Shown here in pieces: positions 36,440 through 48,085 of a stretch of DNA of 64,000 bases. The translations under genes were made by a program, and so were the position numbers. How positions within the stretch are numbered: the first letter of the stretch is position 1; each line of letters begins with the position of its first letter. The DNA is from Schistosoma haematobium (taxonomy: Eukaryota; Platyhelminthes; Trematoda; Strigeidida; Schistosomatidae), in NCBI RefSeq assembly GCF_000699445.3, contig NC_067197.1:13274152-13338151 (forward strand), read 5' to 3'. The notes under the pieces were generated by a model. That model ran no database searches, was not told where the DNA came from, and was given only the letters and a program-made list of their open reading frames with translations.

Positions 36440-37970
36440 TACCATCAGCAGTCTCTATCCTACTCTGTCCTGGGCAATCCTTTCGAGTCTCTCCCAGTTA
36501 CTGTTCATCCTTATTATGTCTGCTCCAAATTCTCGAAGCAGTGTATTCTTCAGTCTCCCTGTTTTCCGCTTCTCTTCAGGATTCCATGTAAGCGTATGCC
36601 TCGTGATGCAGTTTGGCGATTTCCGAAATGTATGTTCTATCCACTTCCATCGACTTTTTTAGTTTCTTCCTTAGCTGGAACCTAGTTTGTTCTCTCCCAC
36701 AGCAGGTTGTTCTTGATGGTATCTGGTCAATGGATATTTATTATCTTGTGTAGATAATTGTTTATAAATACTTGTACTTTGTTGCTGATGGTTGTAGTAG
36801 TTTTTCAAGTTTCACCTCCGTACAGTAGGACTGTCCTGACGTTCGTATTGGAGATTTTCACTTTATATTGGTTGGCTGACAGTTGTTTTGAGTTCCATAT
36901 GTTCTTCAATTGTTAGAACTCTGCCCTTATATTTCCAATCCTCGCCTTCAGGTCTGTGATAGATCCTCTTTTTTCATCAACAAGGTAGTGATCTGAAGTT
37001 ATATTAGATCCTATCCTGATTCCCATATTTTCCATTGTCCGTCAGAATGTTTTAATGAAACAAATATGGTCGATCTGGTTCTCCGTGATGTGATCCGGTG
37101 ACGCCCATGTAGCTTTGTGCATGTGTTTGTAGGGGAATATAGTGACACCTATAACCGACTTGTTGAATGCACATAAATTTGAAAATCTATCACCATTTTC
37201 ATTCCTTCCTCCCAGTCGGTCTATTTTGTCCCATGTCATCTTCACATCCGTTGTTGTCCATTCCGACTTTGGCGTTTAAATCTCCCATCAGAATGGTGAG
37301 GTCGTTTCTTGGGCACTTCTCTATGATTGGCTGCAGCCGCTCGTAGAATTGATCTTTAATGTCGTCGTTGCTATCATTGGTGGGTGCATAACATTTGATA
37401 ATATTCATTGAGATCCCCTATATCTTTGTTTTGAATGGTGCTTTGATGATTCTGGATCCGTGAGATTCCCATCCTACAAGTGCATTTCGTGCTACTTTGG
37501 ACAGCGCTAGAGCAACTCCCTGAGTGTGGGGAGCATTTTACTCTTCGTGACCGGAGTATAGCAGCATTTCTTCCGTATCTAACCTTTGCTGTCCAGCTTG
37601 TATGCAAAGGGTTTCGCTGATTACGAGTACTGCCAAGTTGTATCTCCTCATTTCCATCGCTATTTGACTGGTCCTCCTGGTCTCCCACATTATCCGGACG
37701 TTCTAACTACCTATAAAAATTATTGCTCTGGTTGTTGTAAGGGTCATTGACCTTGTAACTTCGGAAGAATGTCGGCTTTCATCATAAGGCATCATAATTC
37801 TTCATTCAACTCCTAGGACAGAGTTCAAATGGTTTAACTTGTTCAATCTGGTTGGAGTTTTTTAGCAGAATTTTTTTCTACGGGATGGGATTACCGACCC
37901 CATGCCAACCCTCCTCCTTTACCCGAGCTTTCAACAAGCAGTAACTCTAGAGGAGTTACAGGCGAGGTCT
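36440..37970 (-). mobile_element. SR2/RTE-like LINE, internally deleted copy D
   Basis: Read on the minus strand: 5' UTR (37970-37830, with a GGTAAAGGAGGAGGGTTGGC-type block), AP-endonuclease (37688-37042: GYAPTNDSN-type CYAPTNDSNDD, ILMGDLNAKVG, NLCAFNKSVIG), then a junction near 36970. After that it goes directly to the RT C-terminal region and 3' end (36965-36440, SRILKKGQ-type thumb and AQDRV end). The linker and RT catalytic core are deleted. Both element termini appear present, so this is a non-autonomous internal-deletion derivative. Confidence 0.75.
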
Positions 37971-39489
37971 AGCAATTGTAAACATTCATTATAACTCTTA
38001 AAACCTAGTTCTAGCCTTTATTCTTAAACTTAACTTTCGATTTCTACACCCAGATTCCCGATTTAAAGATTCTCTCTCAAAGTGTAACTCTATTGGAGTT
38101 AACTTCAGTGTTCTGTGAAGGGAGAAAGATCAATATCAAGTTGAAACTCATTTGCTTGGTTTTCAGCCATAATTGACTCGATAAAATCAGACAGACTGCA
38201 TTCATACTCAAACTAAAATATACGGATTGAGTTAAGAGCCAATGATCTAATAGTTTAAAGTTAAATGGATAAGCCGAAATGTCATAGTTCCTCAAATTTA
38301 TGTAATATGCGATAGATATCCTATCAAAAGGTAATTACACCATAAATTGACCAAATTATGTTATGTGGTTGGAGATGGTTAACCAGAAACCCTAAACCTT
38401 GGTTTCGTGTTAGTTAGTGCAATTTATTCCTGACCACTTAAAGATATCGGTTTGCAAAATAAATAACTTTTCACTAGAATTATTTCTATCTTCAAAAAGA
38501 TTGTTATGTTAACATTAAAATTTCATTTATTTATATGATACATATTTCTAAGTAATATTCAATAACTGATTGATCGTAAACTGTTATTCCTTATTTACCA
38601 AATAATGTAACAGATTAGCGCCTACCGTCCATCTCTTTATGTTAGATTCAATTATCATTCACAAGTTATACTTACTGATCAACATCTATAGTTTGAATAC
38701 GAGTAAGTACGTTTTGTTTGAACATAATAACTATTATTATTATTATTATGGTTGTTTAGCACTACTCATTTTTTCAAATAATATACTTAACTACCTGTGT
38801 TCAATACAGAAATATCGGAATATTGTTATTTTATTCACGTGTTCACGACTAACAAACTAAATCAGATGACTTATAGGTTAGATAAATTCTCCAATAGTAT
38901 TGTAGTTAAGGTAAGAAATTATAACAGATGATAAAGAAGATATTACCATAGAAAATACATTTGAGAGTTAACCATATCAGATGTAATTAAAAATCAACTT
39001 ATAAATGCACGTGATATTGTTTACAAATAAATCTAATTGAAAGTAAACATGTTAGTGAAATATTTTGAAATCTAATAGTTGATCCACTTATTTGTTTGTT
39101 ATAGGTTAGACTAATATATATGGAACTCTTATTTCTTTGCTTACATAAAGTCTATTTATCACTAAATGAATGAGATACCTCAGCAGAACTATAAACAATA
39201 ATAATGATAGTAAGATCATATTTACTCCTTAAATGTAAGCATAATGTTCAAACTAATGACCTAGAAGTGAATATCTATATATTTATAAATATACATGAAG
39301 AAGAAGAAAGAATTATGATGAAATTCATGAAATTCTTGTCTAATTATTATGCTTTATACATTTATATTTAGAACAGAAACTAAAGAAAAACATAAACATC
39401 ATTGTAGTTATTTCACACAGGTTGAGTGTTTCATTATTATATGAATGTGTTCATGATATATTCTAACAACTAGATGAAATTCCACTGAC
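37971..39489. other. Mostly unclassified; small hammerhead SINE family 3 fragment and TAT microsatellite
   Basis: 38365-38430 (minus) keeps the ribozyme 3' half of family 3 (CACGAAACC and AGGGTTTC with the cleavage triplet changed to GTT). A TAT run lies at 38731-38750. Nothing else is identified. Confidence 0.4.
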
Positions 39490-40245
39490 ATCGAATTAAA
39501 AAATGCACTTCTTCAACAAATACTGACAGGATTGATACAGAAGCTCAATTCGGAAATCTGTTTGACCAGTTAAAAGATTTGCAGCCAATGAATGAGGAAA
39601 AGAAAGGATGGTTCAAATCATAGTTGATATTGCTAACCAGTACTTCGTGTCATCAACACCAAATTCGAATCTTCTATCCAAAGAACATTTGACAGCCCTA
39701 AGAAACATCAAACAAAATAATGAGGTGATGATTTTACGACAAGATAAAGGTTCAGGGGTCGTCCTAATGAATACAGCTGATTATATCACTAAGATGAAGC
39801 CAATCCTAGACGATCAACTGAGATTCAAGGTAGATAAATTCAGAACAGATTCAACTGATTCAACAGAAAAACGAATCACAGACATGTTTAGAGAACTTCT
39901 AAAAAGAAAAATGGTAATTCTACTTATAATGATCTAAAACCACGTGGCTCACGTCTACCTCATATGTATGGTTTACCAAAAGTTCACAAACACGACGTTC
40001 CCCTTAGACCTAACCTATCAATGATCAAATCACCGTATCACAAAGTTGCACGCTGGCTAGCAGAAAAACTAGCACGGGTCCGGCGGAGATTCACTGATAG
40101 ACTAAATCGTACGAATGTTTAATAACATCATATATCGTCAAATCGGGAAGTCCACTAGGTCCAATCCTGGCAGATATTTTTTATGTGGTATCTTGAAAAC
40201 ATGATGCTTAAACAGGCCATTAGCGAAACGACGGCATATCCCAGA
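39490..40245 (+). pseudogene. Penelope-like element RT, N-terminal and palm fragment (degenerate)
   Basis: The frame 39608-39937 carries the N-terminal RT blocks typical of Penelope-like elements (LSKEHLTALRNIKQ, VMILRQDKGSGVVLMN, YITKMKPILDD). After frame breaks, 40150-40245 continues with SPLGPILADIF and WYLENMMLKQAISETTAYPRYV, which corresponds to the copy at 600-690. The sequence stops exactly two residues before the catalytic Asp-Asp, where gypsy sequence takes over at about 40246. It does not resume after the gypsy LTR. Confidence 0.8.
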
Positions 40246-42860
40246 TATGTAAAAGCGATAGTTGACTTAAGAAGCGGTAAGGTGGTCACAAAGTACGGTT
40301 CATTGCCAATACACGAAAGTAGCGAAGTGACCGAAATAAGAATGGCAACGGACGTCTCGATGAAGAAACCAAACATTAACGAGTTGTGCACAAAGTATGC
40401 GAAACTGTTCACTGGAGATGTGGAGCCGTATGGATTTTGTGACAAAGTAAAGTACGAAACCCCGATAAAGAACGATCGAGTAAATATATTTGCAACACGT
40501 CGTGTCCCGGTGCATTTAGAGGCTGAGGTAAATCGACAGGTTCAGGAGATGTTGAAAGAAGGTATAATTGAGGAGGTGGACTCGTCGGTACTCTTGATAA
40601 AGAAACCGAATGGAAAGTACAGATTTTGTGTCGATTTCAGAGAACTGAATAATATAACAGACCTGAAACCTTGTGCAATGCTAACAGTGGTGGAAACATT
40701 AGATCGGCTACAGAAGCTACGGTGTTTACAGTGCTGGATTTACGGTCAGGTTATTGGCAACTGCCTATAAAAGATAGCGATCGAAGCAAGACAGCATTTA
40801 CTGTATGTGATAAGCAGCATTAATTTAGACGAATGCCCTTCGGGTTGGCGGGTGCACCATTTACGTTCAGAAGATTAATGCCGCTACTGCTCAAAGATGT
40901 AGACAACGTCGAGGTATATGGCGACGATGTAGTTGTGTACAGTCAGAAAGAAACAGATCACGTCAAGCATGTGGAAGCGGTCTTAAAGCGAATTGACGAA
41001 CTCGAACTTTGAACTAATAAGGATAAGTCGCAGATATCGAAAAGTAGAGTCACATTGTTGGGACATAACGTGGGAAATGGAGAAATAAAACCATTGCCGG
41101 AGAAAATTCTTACCATTAGGAATATTTCAGTGCCTAATTCGAAAAGGAAGTTGAGACAGTTCCTGGGAAGGGCGGAGTTTGTCAAGAATTTCGACGAAAT
41201 AGCAGCATCCCTATATAAGTTGTTGAGCAACGCTAAGTTTACGTGGACTGAGATTACCGAACAAACGTTCAACCAAATCAAAAACATGCTAGACGATATT
41301 CGGATGACGCTCAGACTGCCTGAACCCGAGAAACCGTTTACAGTGGCCACAGACGCAAGTGATCATAGTATAGGTGCTGTCTTGAGTCAGTCTGATAGAG
41401 TGGTGGAATACGCAAGTCGCATTCTCACACCTCCTGAACAGAAGTATTCAACGATCGAAAAGGAGTGTTTAGCAACCGTGTGGGGAATAGACATATGGAG
41501 ACCCTGCTTTTTAGGTAGACGATTCCATATTGAGACTGACCGTAAACCCCTGCAGTGGTTGAAAACAGCAAGAGACCCCCGAGGGAAGTTGGCGCGACGA
41601 GTGTTAAGTCTGCAAGAGTACGACTTCAGTATCGGCCATGTTCCAGGAAAGGAAAACGCATAGGCGGATTAATTGTCAAGACCAGACATGAAAGCCGAGC
41701 TTACATTGGCAGCATACGCGGTGAATAGTTTAGAGAGAGACCGATTAGAACTCGTCCGGCAGCAGAGAGTTGACCCTAACCTTCGAGAGGTAATCAGAGT
41801 GATAAGAGAGGGAGAAGACGTCGACAAACGAACAATGGACAAGGAGGTAATAATGCTGCTTCGGCAAAAGGAACGACTGAGAGTGAACGCATATGGAGTC
41901 CTGACCTGGCAGGACGATGACGAGAATTGGGTGGCTGTGATCCCGAAAGACTGGCGGTGTAAGATGATACACGAGTGTCACCAGGTAGCACATCCAGGCA
42001 TCGCAAGCACGACGGATTTACTACGACAAAGTGCGTACTGGCCAGGCATGAGAGTCGATGTGGGTCAATACGTGTTAACTTGCCAGCAGTGTCAACTAAT
42101 GAAAAGCGATCGATAAGCGCAACCGCCATTACAGTCAATCCCAGTAACCGCAGTCGGTGATCTATGGTCGGTGGATGTGATGGGACCGTTTCCACAGATG
42201 GCGAGCGGTAACCAGTACCTGCTTGTGATGAAGGAACATGCTACACGTTGGGTAGATGCCGTATCCATTGCAAACCAACGGGCAAAAACAGTGACCGAAG
42301 TGGTAATCAGGCACATTGTAGCGTGTCACGGAATACCGAAGAGGATATTAACTGACCAGGGTCCTTGTTTTGAAAATGACGAGTTTAAAGCCCATCTAAA
42401 GCAGTTTGGCATCAAGAGGATACGAATTACACCGTATCATCCTCAGACAAACGGGCTTACAGAAAGAAACAATCGGACGTTAAAGGAATGGTTAGCATCA
42501 AAAGGAGGAAATTGGGAGAAAGAGCTACCATTGATTTTGCTGGCACATCGTTCCTCTACACAAGGAACAACCAAGAAGTCACCTCTCTTGCTTATGTATG
42601 GCAGACAGTCACGACTTTCAATGCATAATAAGACCTGGCCACAACAACATAAGTGAACGACAACAAGGTTAAGAAAAGAGAGGGGGGAGGCAGTAAGGAA
42701 CGTGGAAAAGAAACAAACTTCAGACATAAAGAAGGCGGAACAACAGAGGAGAACGTGGGAAGCTTTCGCAGTTGGGGACCTAGTAAAGTGTAGAGAACGG
42801 AAAAGTAACATAGCAGGAGAATCAGGGTCGGGAAAGCTGATCGCAAAGTGGGAAGGAGTG
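40246..42860 (+). pseudogene. Ty3/gypsy pol (RT, RNase H, integrase), decayed
   Basis: Gypsy-type Pol without gag or protease. RT starts in the N-terminal region (KYAKLFTGDVEPYGF), continues VDSSVLLIKKPNGKYRFCVDF, loses one base near 40714, then reads PFGLAGAPFTF and VYGDDVVVYS. RNase H is at 41340-41650 (TDASDHSIGAVLSQ, IETDRKPLQWL). The integrase has an H-H-C-C zinc knuckle at 41960-42110 (CHQVAHPG, LTCQQCQLMK) and D,D,E at 42175-42470 (VDVMGPF, LTDQGPCF, GLTERNNRTLKEW). From 40716 to 42860 it is one frame broken by point stops (near 40820, 41010, 41661, 41670, 42114, 42654). Dead copy, 5'-truncated. Confidence 0.85.
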
Positions 42861-42944
42861 TGATTCACGAACAGTACTAAGGCAGACAGCTGTACGGCGA
42901 TCAGAAAGATTACGACAACAACATATTCAAAGGTGGGACGACTA

Positions 42945-43213
42945 TGATGCGTGCTACTTATATTGACATAAGTAGTATATAACACGAATCAGGAATGTAA
43001 TGTCTGGCAGCAGAAGATTGGGAATATCAAGAAAGGAAGAACGGGAATAGAAAGCAATTAGCATAGAAATGTAAGAACAATGAAGTCCGAGACAATTATT
43101 GAACATATTGCAAATTAGGTATTATAGTATGGTTTTTCTATTTTACCAAGTAACTCTGTAATGTTGTGTTAAATGTATTTCGGTTGTCCTCACCTGTGTT
43201 CCCCTTCACTACA
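42945..43213 (+). repeat. 3' LTR of the gypsy element (269 bp)
   Basis: Begins TGATGCGTGCTACTTA and ends CACTACA. It aligns over its full length with 23679-23947, also 269 bp, and partly with the minus-strand fragment at 51580-51769. It lies about 80 bases after the end of pol. Confidence 0.75.
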
Positions 43214-46200
43214 GTAGTATTCTTTATTTCACTAAACCCAGCTAACTTAAATTGTTTGTTTAGCATCAAGTGAGTTACAATCGATTCAGAAATATCCAGC
43301 AGCTGTGTGTCTCATGATTTCGCCCTCTACTTAGGTTTGTCCGTCATTATTCCATAGACACAGAGATTGTTCTGTTTTATTGTCATTTTAGAGTTTGTTA
43401 TAGGCGTTTTATTAATTAGAAGATACTCTGATATTATATTTAAAAACGACTCATAGAAGCTTAGGATACACGTCTATACATTCCGAAAACATAAACTATG
43501 CACACGACTGGTTTCAGATTAATGAACTGAAGATTATATGTTTTATAGGAAAATTGTTTTCGCAATAGGACGACGTTGCTTGAAAAATATTTACAAAACA
43601 GATGTAATAAACAGTGTTTTCAATCTTAGATTGATCTAACACAAAGTCTTTTTTTCCGAATGATTTCGGCTTCACAAATTTTCAAGATGACTTTTTGCGT
43701 TTAAATTAACAAACATGTCTGGCGCCATAAGTTTCAGTTTGTAATGTAAGTAAATTGGTCATCAGTGAAACCAAATAATAATATTAGTAATAGTCTGATT
43801 CTGAAGGAACGGATGAATTCTGAATATTATGGTGATCATTGAGCACCATATGATTGGATCTTCTAGCGTTGTTCCATTGCTTTGTGAATAAGAGCCTTTA
43901 GTCAGAGGTTCACAAGTGACTTTCTAACATGATCATCTTCATTTATGTGAACTATTTGCCCAATATTTTAGCTCTCAAACAAAATGCAACACAATTTTGG
44001 TACCCTACTGTACTGTTTTTAATTTGTTATACGTAAATAAATTAAAATCTATATTTAATACTACTTTTTATAAAAGTTTTAAGGGTTATAAACAGATTTT
44101 TGTACACATTTCATTCCTAATGTGTTTCTATCTGTATGCGTCATAGCTGAACGTTTTACATGTAAATACCAAATGGAATCCAGAAAGAAAGTTCGTTTAA
44201 TTTATTGACAAATAACATGTATTTACCTGTGAACATATTCGTATTAAATCCAGAATTTCAAAAGTTATAAAATAGGTCCTCTGAAACAGAACAGTTTTTA
44301 TGACAATTTTCACCTGCTTACTATTGGAAGTTGGATTCAGAGAACTGAGATATTTGATAAGCTGTTAATTTACATTATTATTATCTTTTTTATTGAACTT
44401 TAAAAACTAATACGTAAATAGTTTATTAGTAGATTTTTTTATGATTAACAATGAATGATCAGTAATAAATTCGAGAACAAACAGATTTCTGTATGAGATG
44501 TATCTAACTGCCTACAAATCATATGAAGTAATTTAAAAAGTGGTCAAAATTGGTTCATCATGGGTCACTGTCTTAAAAGGACTGAAAAAAAAGAGAGATA
44601 TTAAAGCAGAGATGAATGTTCCAAATAACCAATATATATGAACTAGAAACTTATTTAATTGAACAGATAACTTCACTTCTGTGGTCACTAAAACATTGGC
44701 TTTAATTAAGGTCAGCGACTGAATGGGGAAATAAGCTTATTGGTCACTTTAAGACCTTTATTTTGTTGGTTTATTAAATCATTAATCAATAATTCTGTTT
44801 ATAAATAGTCAATTTCTTCCCATTTATTCTAGACTGGTTAGTGAGTATTATCGATTAAATTAAGAATACATCGATCAAAAGAAGTGAGTAGAAATCTTGG
44901 TAAACTGATGTTAAAAGAAAAAACTGTTAAGTATTTACATCTGACTAATTTTGATAAACAACTCTGATACATATAGTTAATGGTTTTCAGCTAGTTTTGT
45001 TACTCAGTAGTATATACTGTTAAGTTTTAAAACTGGTTATAAATGTCCTTTCGATTAGTCTACTTGCTTCTTAAAATTCTGAAGGGACATTAGTTGTTTG
45101 AAAGTAACAGATTGCATATGTTGATTAACCGCTGTCCAATAATTGTGTATTTAATTCATTTATTGATCTCGAAACAAGGCGAATCAAGTATCTAATTCTC
45201 ATTTTTCCGAGGCTTTCCATTTGATATTAGTTTGTTGTAAAATCCATCTGAAGACTATACCGATACCCACAAATTAACTTCTGAATTAATAACTAAAAAT
45301 CCATCGATAACTAATTTTCAGAAGCTTAATTGGGACATCATATTATATGTGAGTGAGATCTACCCACTGATGATAATACACTAAGATAATGCTACATTAC
45401 AAAATGGATTAAGTACGAAAGCTGTTATCACTGGATTCTAACTAAGTTATCCAGTGGTTTCAAGTTCACCACAAACCAGAAAGCTCTGTGTTTGATTCTG
45501 TATTAAGTGTTCACTACTGAAAACCGCCTGAAGCATGGAGGAAATAGTTATTTAGTATTTTCTCTTTCTAAATGGTTTTACACTTAAGTTGTGACGAAAA
45601 CCTGATCGAATGATAGTAACTCAGGTCATTAAAAAATATCTGTTACAGTACTGATTAATCTGTACTTGTAAGTCAAATATGCAACACTAAAGTATTTAAA
45701 TAATTAACCATTTCTACTAACTTTTCTCTCATAATACATGTTTTTAAAAAAAAGATACAATCTGAAACGTTTTAACCGTATTTAACCTCATAAATCCGAT
45801 AATTCAACATAATAAGGATATTTTAAGGTGAAAGTTGTTTCAATACTTTTATTCACAATCAGCAAATATACGTTTTGAAGATAACTATGATATTATTAAA
45901 TACGTGTAGTATTGACCTAGAAATACATTAGTTAAATTTCATACATACATTTCTTTATAGATATTTGTATAGTGTAGTGTTCAAACAAACTTAACGACAC
46001 CACATTTCCGAAGCTAGTAGAGAAAAGATATGATAACAATCTCTGAATGATCACAGTGATGAATTCTCTAGATATTCCAGCTTATTCATCATTGGTTAAA
46101 TATATAGTAAAGCAAAGTGTTCTGTCTAACTTCAAAGGTATGAAGCCTAATCACTTGATATTGGTCGAAATGATAGATCACATAACTAGAACACTTTCAT

Positions 46201-46614
46201 TTGTGTCTTTTAATTATTAGGAGCACAATATTTAGATTTATGTTCAAACTGACTGTTAATAAACAATGCTTTGTTTTCAGGTGAAATTAATACTCAACTC
46301 TCCAAATTCTACATTGTCTCATTTCGACATCTGTTTGAATTTCCATGCTATTAACTCCCGTATTTAACTGTTTCCTATCAAAAACTGCTTTCAGATACAA
46401 GATTACGTAAGATTTATAACACTGAAAATTTTGTGATTCATGACTATCAGTAAATAAAAGTATTTGATTTATAATTGGCCTGTAAATGAAAATCAATAGA
46501 ACTATCATCATTATTGATTTTTTTTAAAAATATAACCTTCAATAATTTAAAATAATTTACATCTATCTAATTGTTATTCACCATAAACACATTGTTTAGT
46601 TTATAGACATTGTT
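43214..46614. other. No gene recognised
   Basis: 3.4 kb of AT-rich sequence with only short, low-complexity frames. If the CNOT1-like frame at 46.6 kb belongs to a larger gene, this could be intron or upstream region. Confidence 0.35.
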
Positions 46615-46652
46615 AGAATTGGAAAAAATCTTGTCTGATTCATTATGAAATA

Positions 46653-47330
46653 ATGGAATCCAGGTATATTTCACCTCCAGAATGTATTTCGAAACAAATC
46701 TGCTTTATATTAAATAATATTACTGAATATAATTTAAAAAGTCAAGTTAATGAAATCACTACTATTATGCCACATGATTTTACTCGATGGTTTGCTTATT
46801 CAATTCTTAATCGTATCACTTCAGAACCAAATCAGCATAATGTATACTTTAAATTTATAATAATGATTTCAGAATATTATACAAATTTTGAAACAGTTCT
46901 ATTAGAAATTTTAACAAAAGAAATTGATTATTTAATAAAATTATCAAATCTTAATGTTTCTAATGGTAAAATATTAAAATATTTTGGTAGATTTTTAGGT
47001 TGTTTAACAATTGCACGAGATATTCCTTTACAAATAAATATCAAATCATTAATTTATACAACTTTGAAATATAAACCTAATTCATTAGATTATATCGTAT
47101 CATTTATTTCGGAATTATTAAAAAATATAAAATATAGTAATCGAATAAAACCATCCGATCCATGGGTGAATGAAATATTACAAATCATGAAAGAATTACA
47201 TTATATCACTGATAAATTAACTATACAATTTGAAGTTGAATTATTATTTAGCTTTTTAGAATGTGATTTTAATGAATGGAAATCTGCTTATTATCTTAGA
47301 CGGTTTATTGAAAATGAGAACAAGGAATAA
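46653..47330 (+). CDS. CNOT1 MIF4G-domain-like protein, single open frame (225 aa)
   Basis: The frame resembles the central MIF4G domain of CNOT1, the scaffold of the CCR4-NOT deadenylase, which recruits CAF1/CNOT7. Matching features in order: PP-x-ECISKQICFILNNIT (human pattern: PP...DKI.F..NN.S), DFTRWFAYSILNRITSEPNQH (W...Y...R.S.EPN.H), NGKILKYFGRFLGCLTIARD (LK..G..LG..T.A...P), SLIYTTLKYKPNSLDYIVSFISELL, SDPWVNEILQIMKELH and LTIQFEVELL. The whole domain is there with no stop. The codons are extremely AT-rich. An in-frame TAG lies 36 bases upstream and could be removed if an acceptor at about 46617 is used, which would add NWKKSCLIHYEI. Downstream the frame ends 21 residues after the domain, without the CNOT1 region that normally follows. 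It is either one exon of a diverged CNOT1 gene or a stand-alone paralogue. Confidence 0.65.
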   Translation: MESRYISPPECISKQICFILNNITEYNLKSQVNEITTIMPHDFTRWFAYSILNRITSEPNQHNVYFKFIIMISEYYTNFETVLLEILTKEIDYLIKLSNLNVSNGKILKYFGRFLGCLTIARDIPLQINIKSLIYTTLKYKPNSLDYIVSFISELLKNIKYSNRIKPSDPWVNEILQIMKELHYITDKLTIQFEVELLFSFLECDFNEWKSAYYLRRFIENENKE

Positions 47331-47403
47331 AATAAACAAACAATCATCTAACTAGATTGACGCTAGATTTGATATATATATGTAATGGTCTTCTTGTCCG
47401 GAA

Positions 47404-47489
47404 TACTACTACTACTACTACTACTACTACTATTACTATTATTATTATTATTAATAATAATAACAATAATAATAATAATTATTATTATC
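47404..47489 (+). repeat. Compound trinucleotide microsatellite, self-complementary
   Basis: (ACT)n passes into (ATT)n, then (AAT)n and (ATT)n again. The ATT and AAT halves are complementary, so the tract can fold as a hairpin. It lies 74 bases after the CNOT1-like stop codon. Confidence 0.85.
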
Positions 47490-47918
47490 AACAAGTGAAT
47501 ACAAAAATATTGATTATCATTTTAAATAATCCAATGAACAATTAATTAATATTTTTGTTTTTGTTTTAATTTGTTGTTGTTTTCTTTTCTTAAAGTAAAT
47601 CAAATTTGTTACCCGTTTTAGGGAATATTGTTTAGAAAGATGAATTATAAAGTTATATGAATTTAAAAAAAAAACTGCTTTATGATCATTTCACGTATTA
47701 TAATAGTGAGTTATAAGTAGATAAATTACTTATTATAAACAACAATATATTTAGTATTTGTAAGTTATAAAGCGTTAAAATATTAGGATAAAATGGATTG
47801 CAAGTTAAATTTGTACATCTAATTAAATATTGAACAGAATAAAGTGATAGGAACCTCTGAATGATCATATTTGATTATACTAGGCAGTATTAGATGGTAG
47901 TTGGAGGCAGTCAACAGG

Positions 47919-47967
47919 AAACCCTGGACCAGGGTTTCGTGCTAGTTGGCACTCGTCAGCAAGGTTT
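47919..47967 (-). ncRNA. Hammerhead ribozyme, family 3, intact
   Basis: On the minus strand: AAACCTTG pairs with CAGGGTTT over eight positions (one G-U) as stem I. Core CTGACGA, stem II GTGC/GCAC with loop CAACTA, core GAAA, stem III ACC/GGT with a 2-nt loop, and cleavage triplet GTC complete it. This is the best-formed stem I in the window. Confidence 0.8.
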
Positions 47968-48001
47968 ACCTGTAATCTTGAGGGAACTGGTGCTCCCTGG
48001 C

Positions 48002-48055
48002 GGATTCGATCTCGTGTCACCCAGCTTCATAGTCAGAGACGTTACCACTGAGCTA
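48002..48055 (-). promoter_or_regulatory. Internal Pol III A and B boxes of the family 3 SINE
   Basis: Exact A-box consensus at 48045-48055 and a B box with two differences at 48002-48012, in transcription order on the minus strand. Confidence 0.6.
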
Positions 48056-48085
48056 TCCAAGCCGTAGCTAACCTCCTGTAGAACT

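Larger units (their letters stand above)
47885..48085 (-). mobile_element. SINE-like repeat with tRNA-type head and hammerhead (family 3)
   Basis: On the minus strand the head is strongly tRNA-like: GGATAGCTCAGTGGTAAC contains an exact A box (TAGCTCAGTGG, rc 48045-48055). The B box is AGATCGAATCC (rc 48002-48012). A body of about 40 bases leads to an intact hammerhead and a tail (CTGTTGACTGCC). Body and ribozyme stems share no primary sequence with the Sm-alpha-like or family 2 repeats beyond the invariant core. Confidence 0.75.

Noticed and set aside
42443..42985. 180-codon minus-strand frame over the gypsy integrase
   Set aside because: Antisense to a clear DDE integrase; composition is driven by the opposite strand.
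48002..48080. A genuine tRNA gene
   Set aside because: The A and B boxes and 5' end are tRNA-like, but there is no complete acceptor stem or consistent anticodon arm, and the sequence continues into a ribozyme, so it is a tRNA-derived SINE head.
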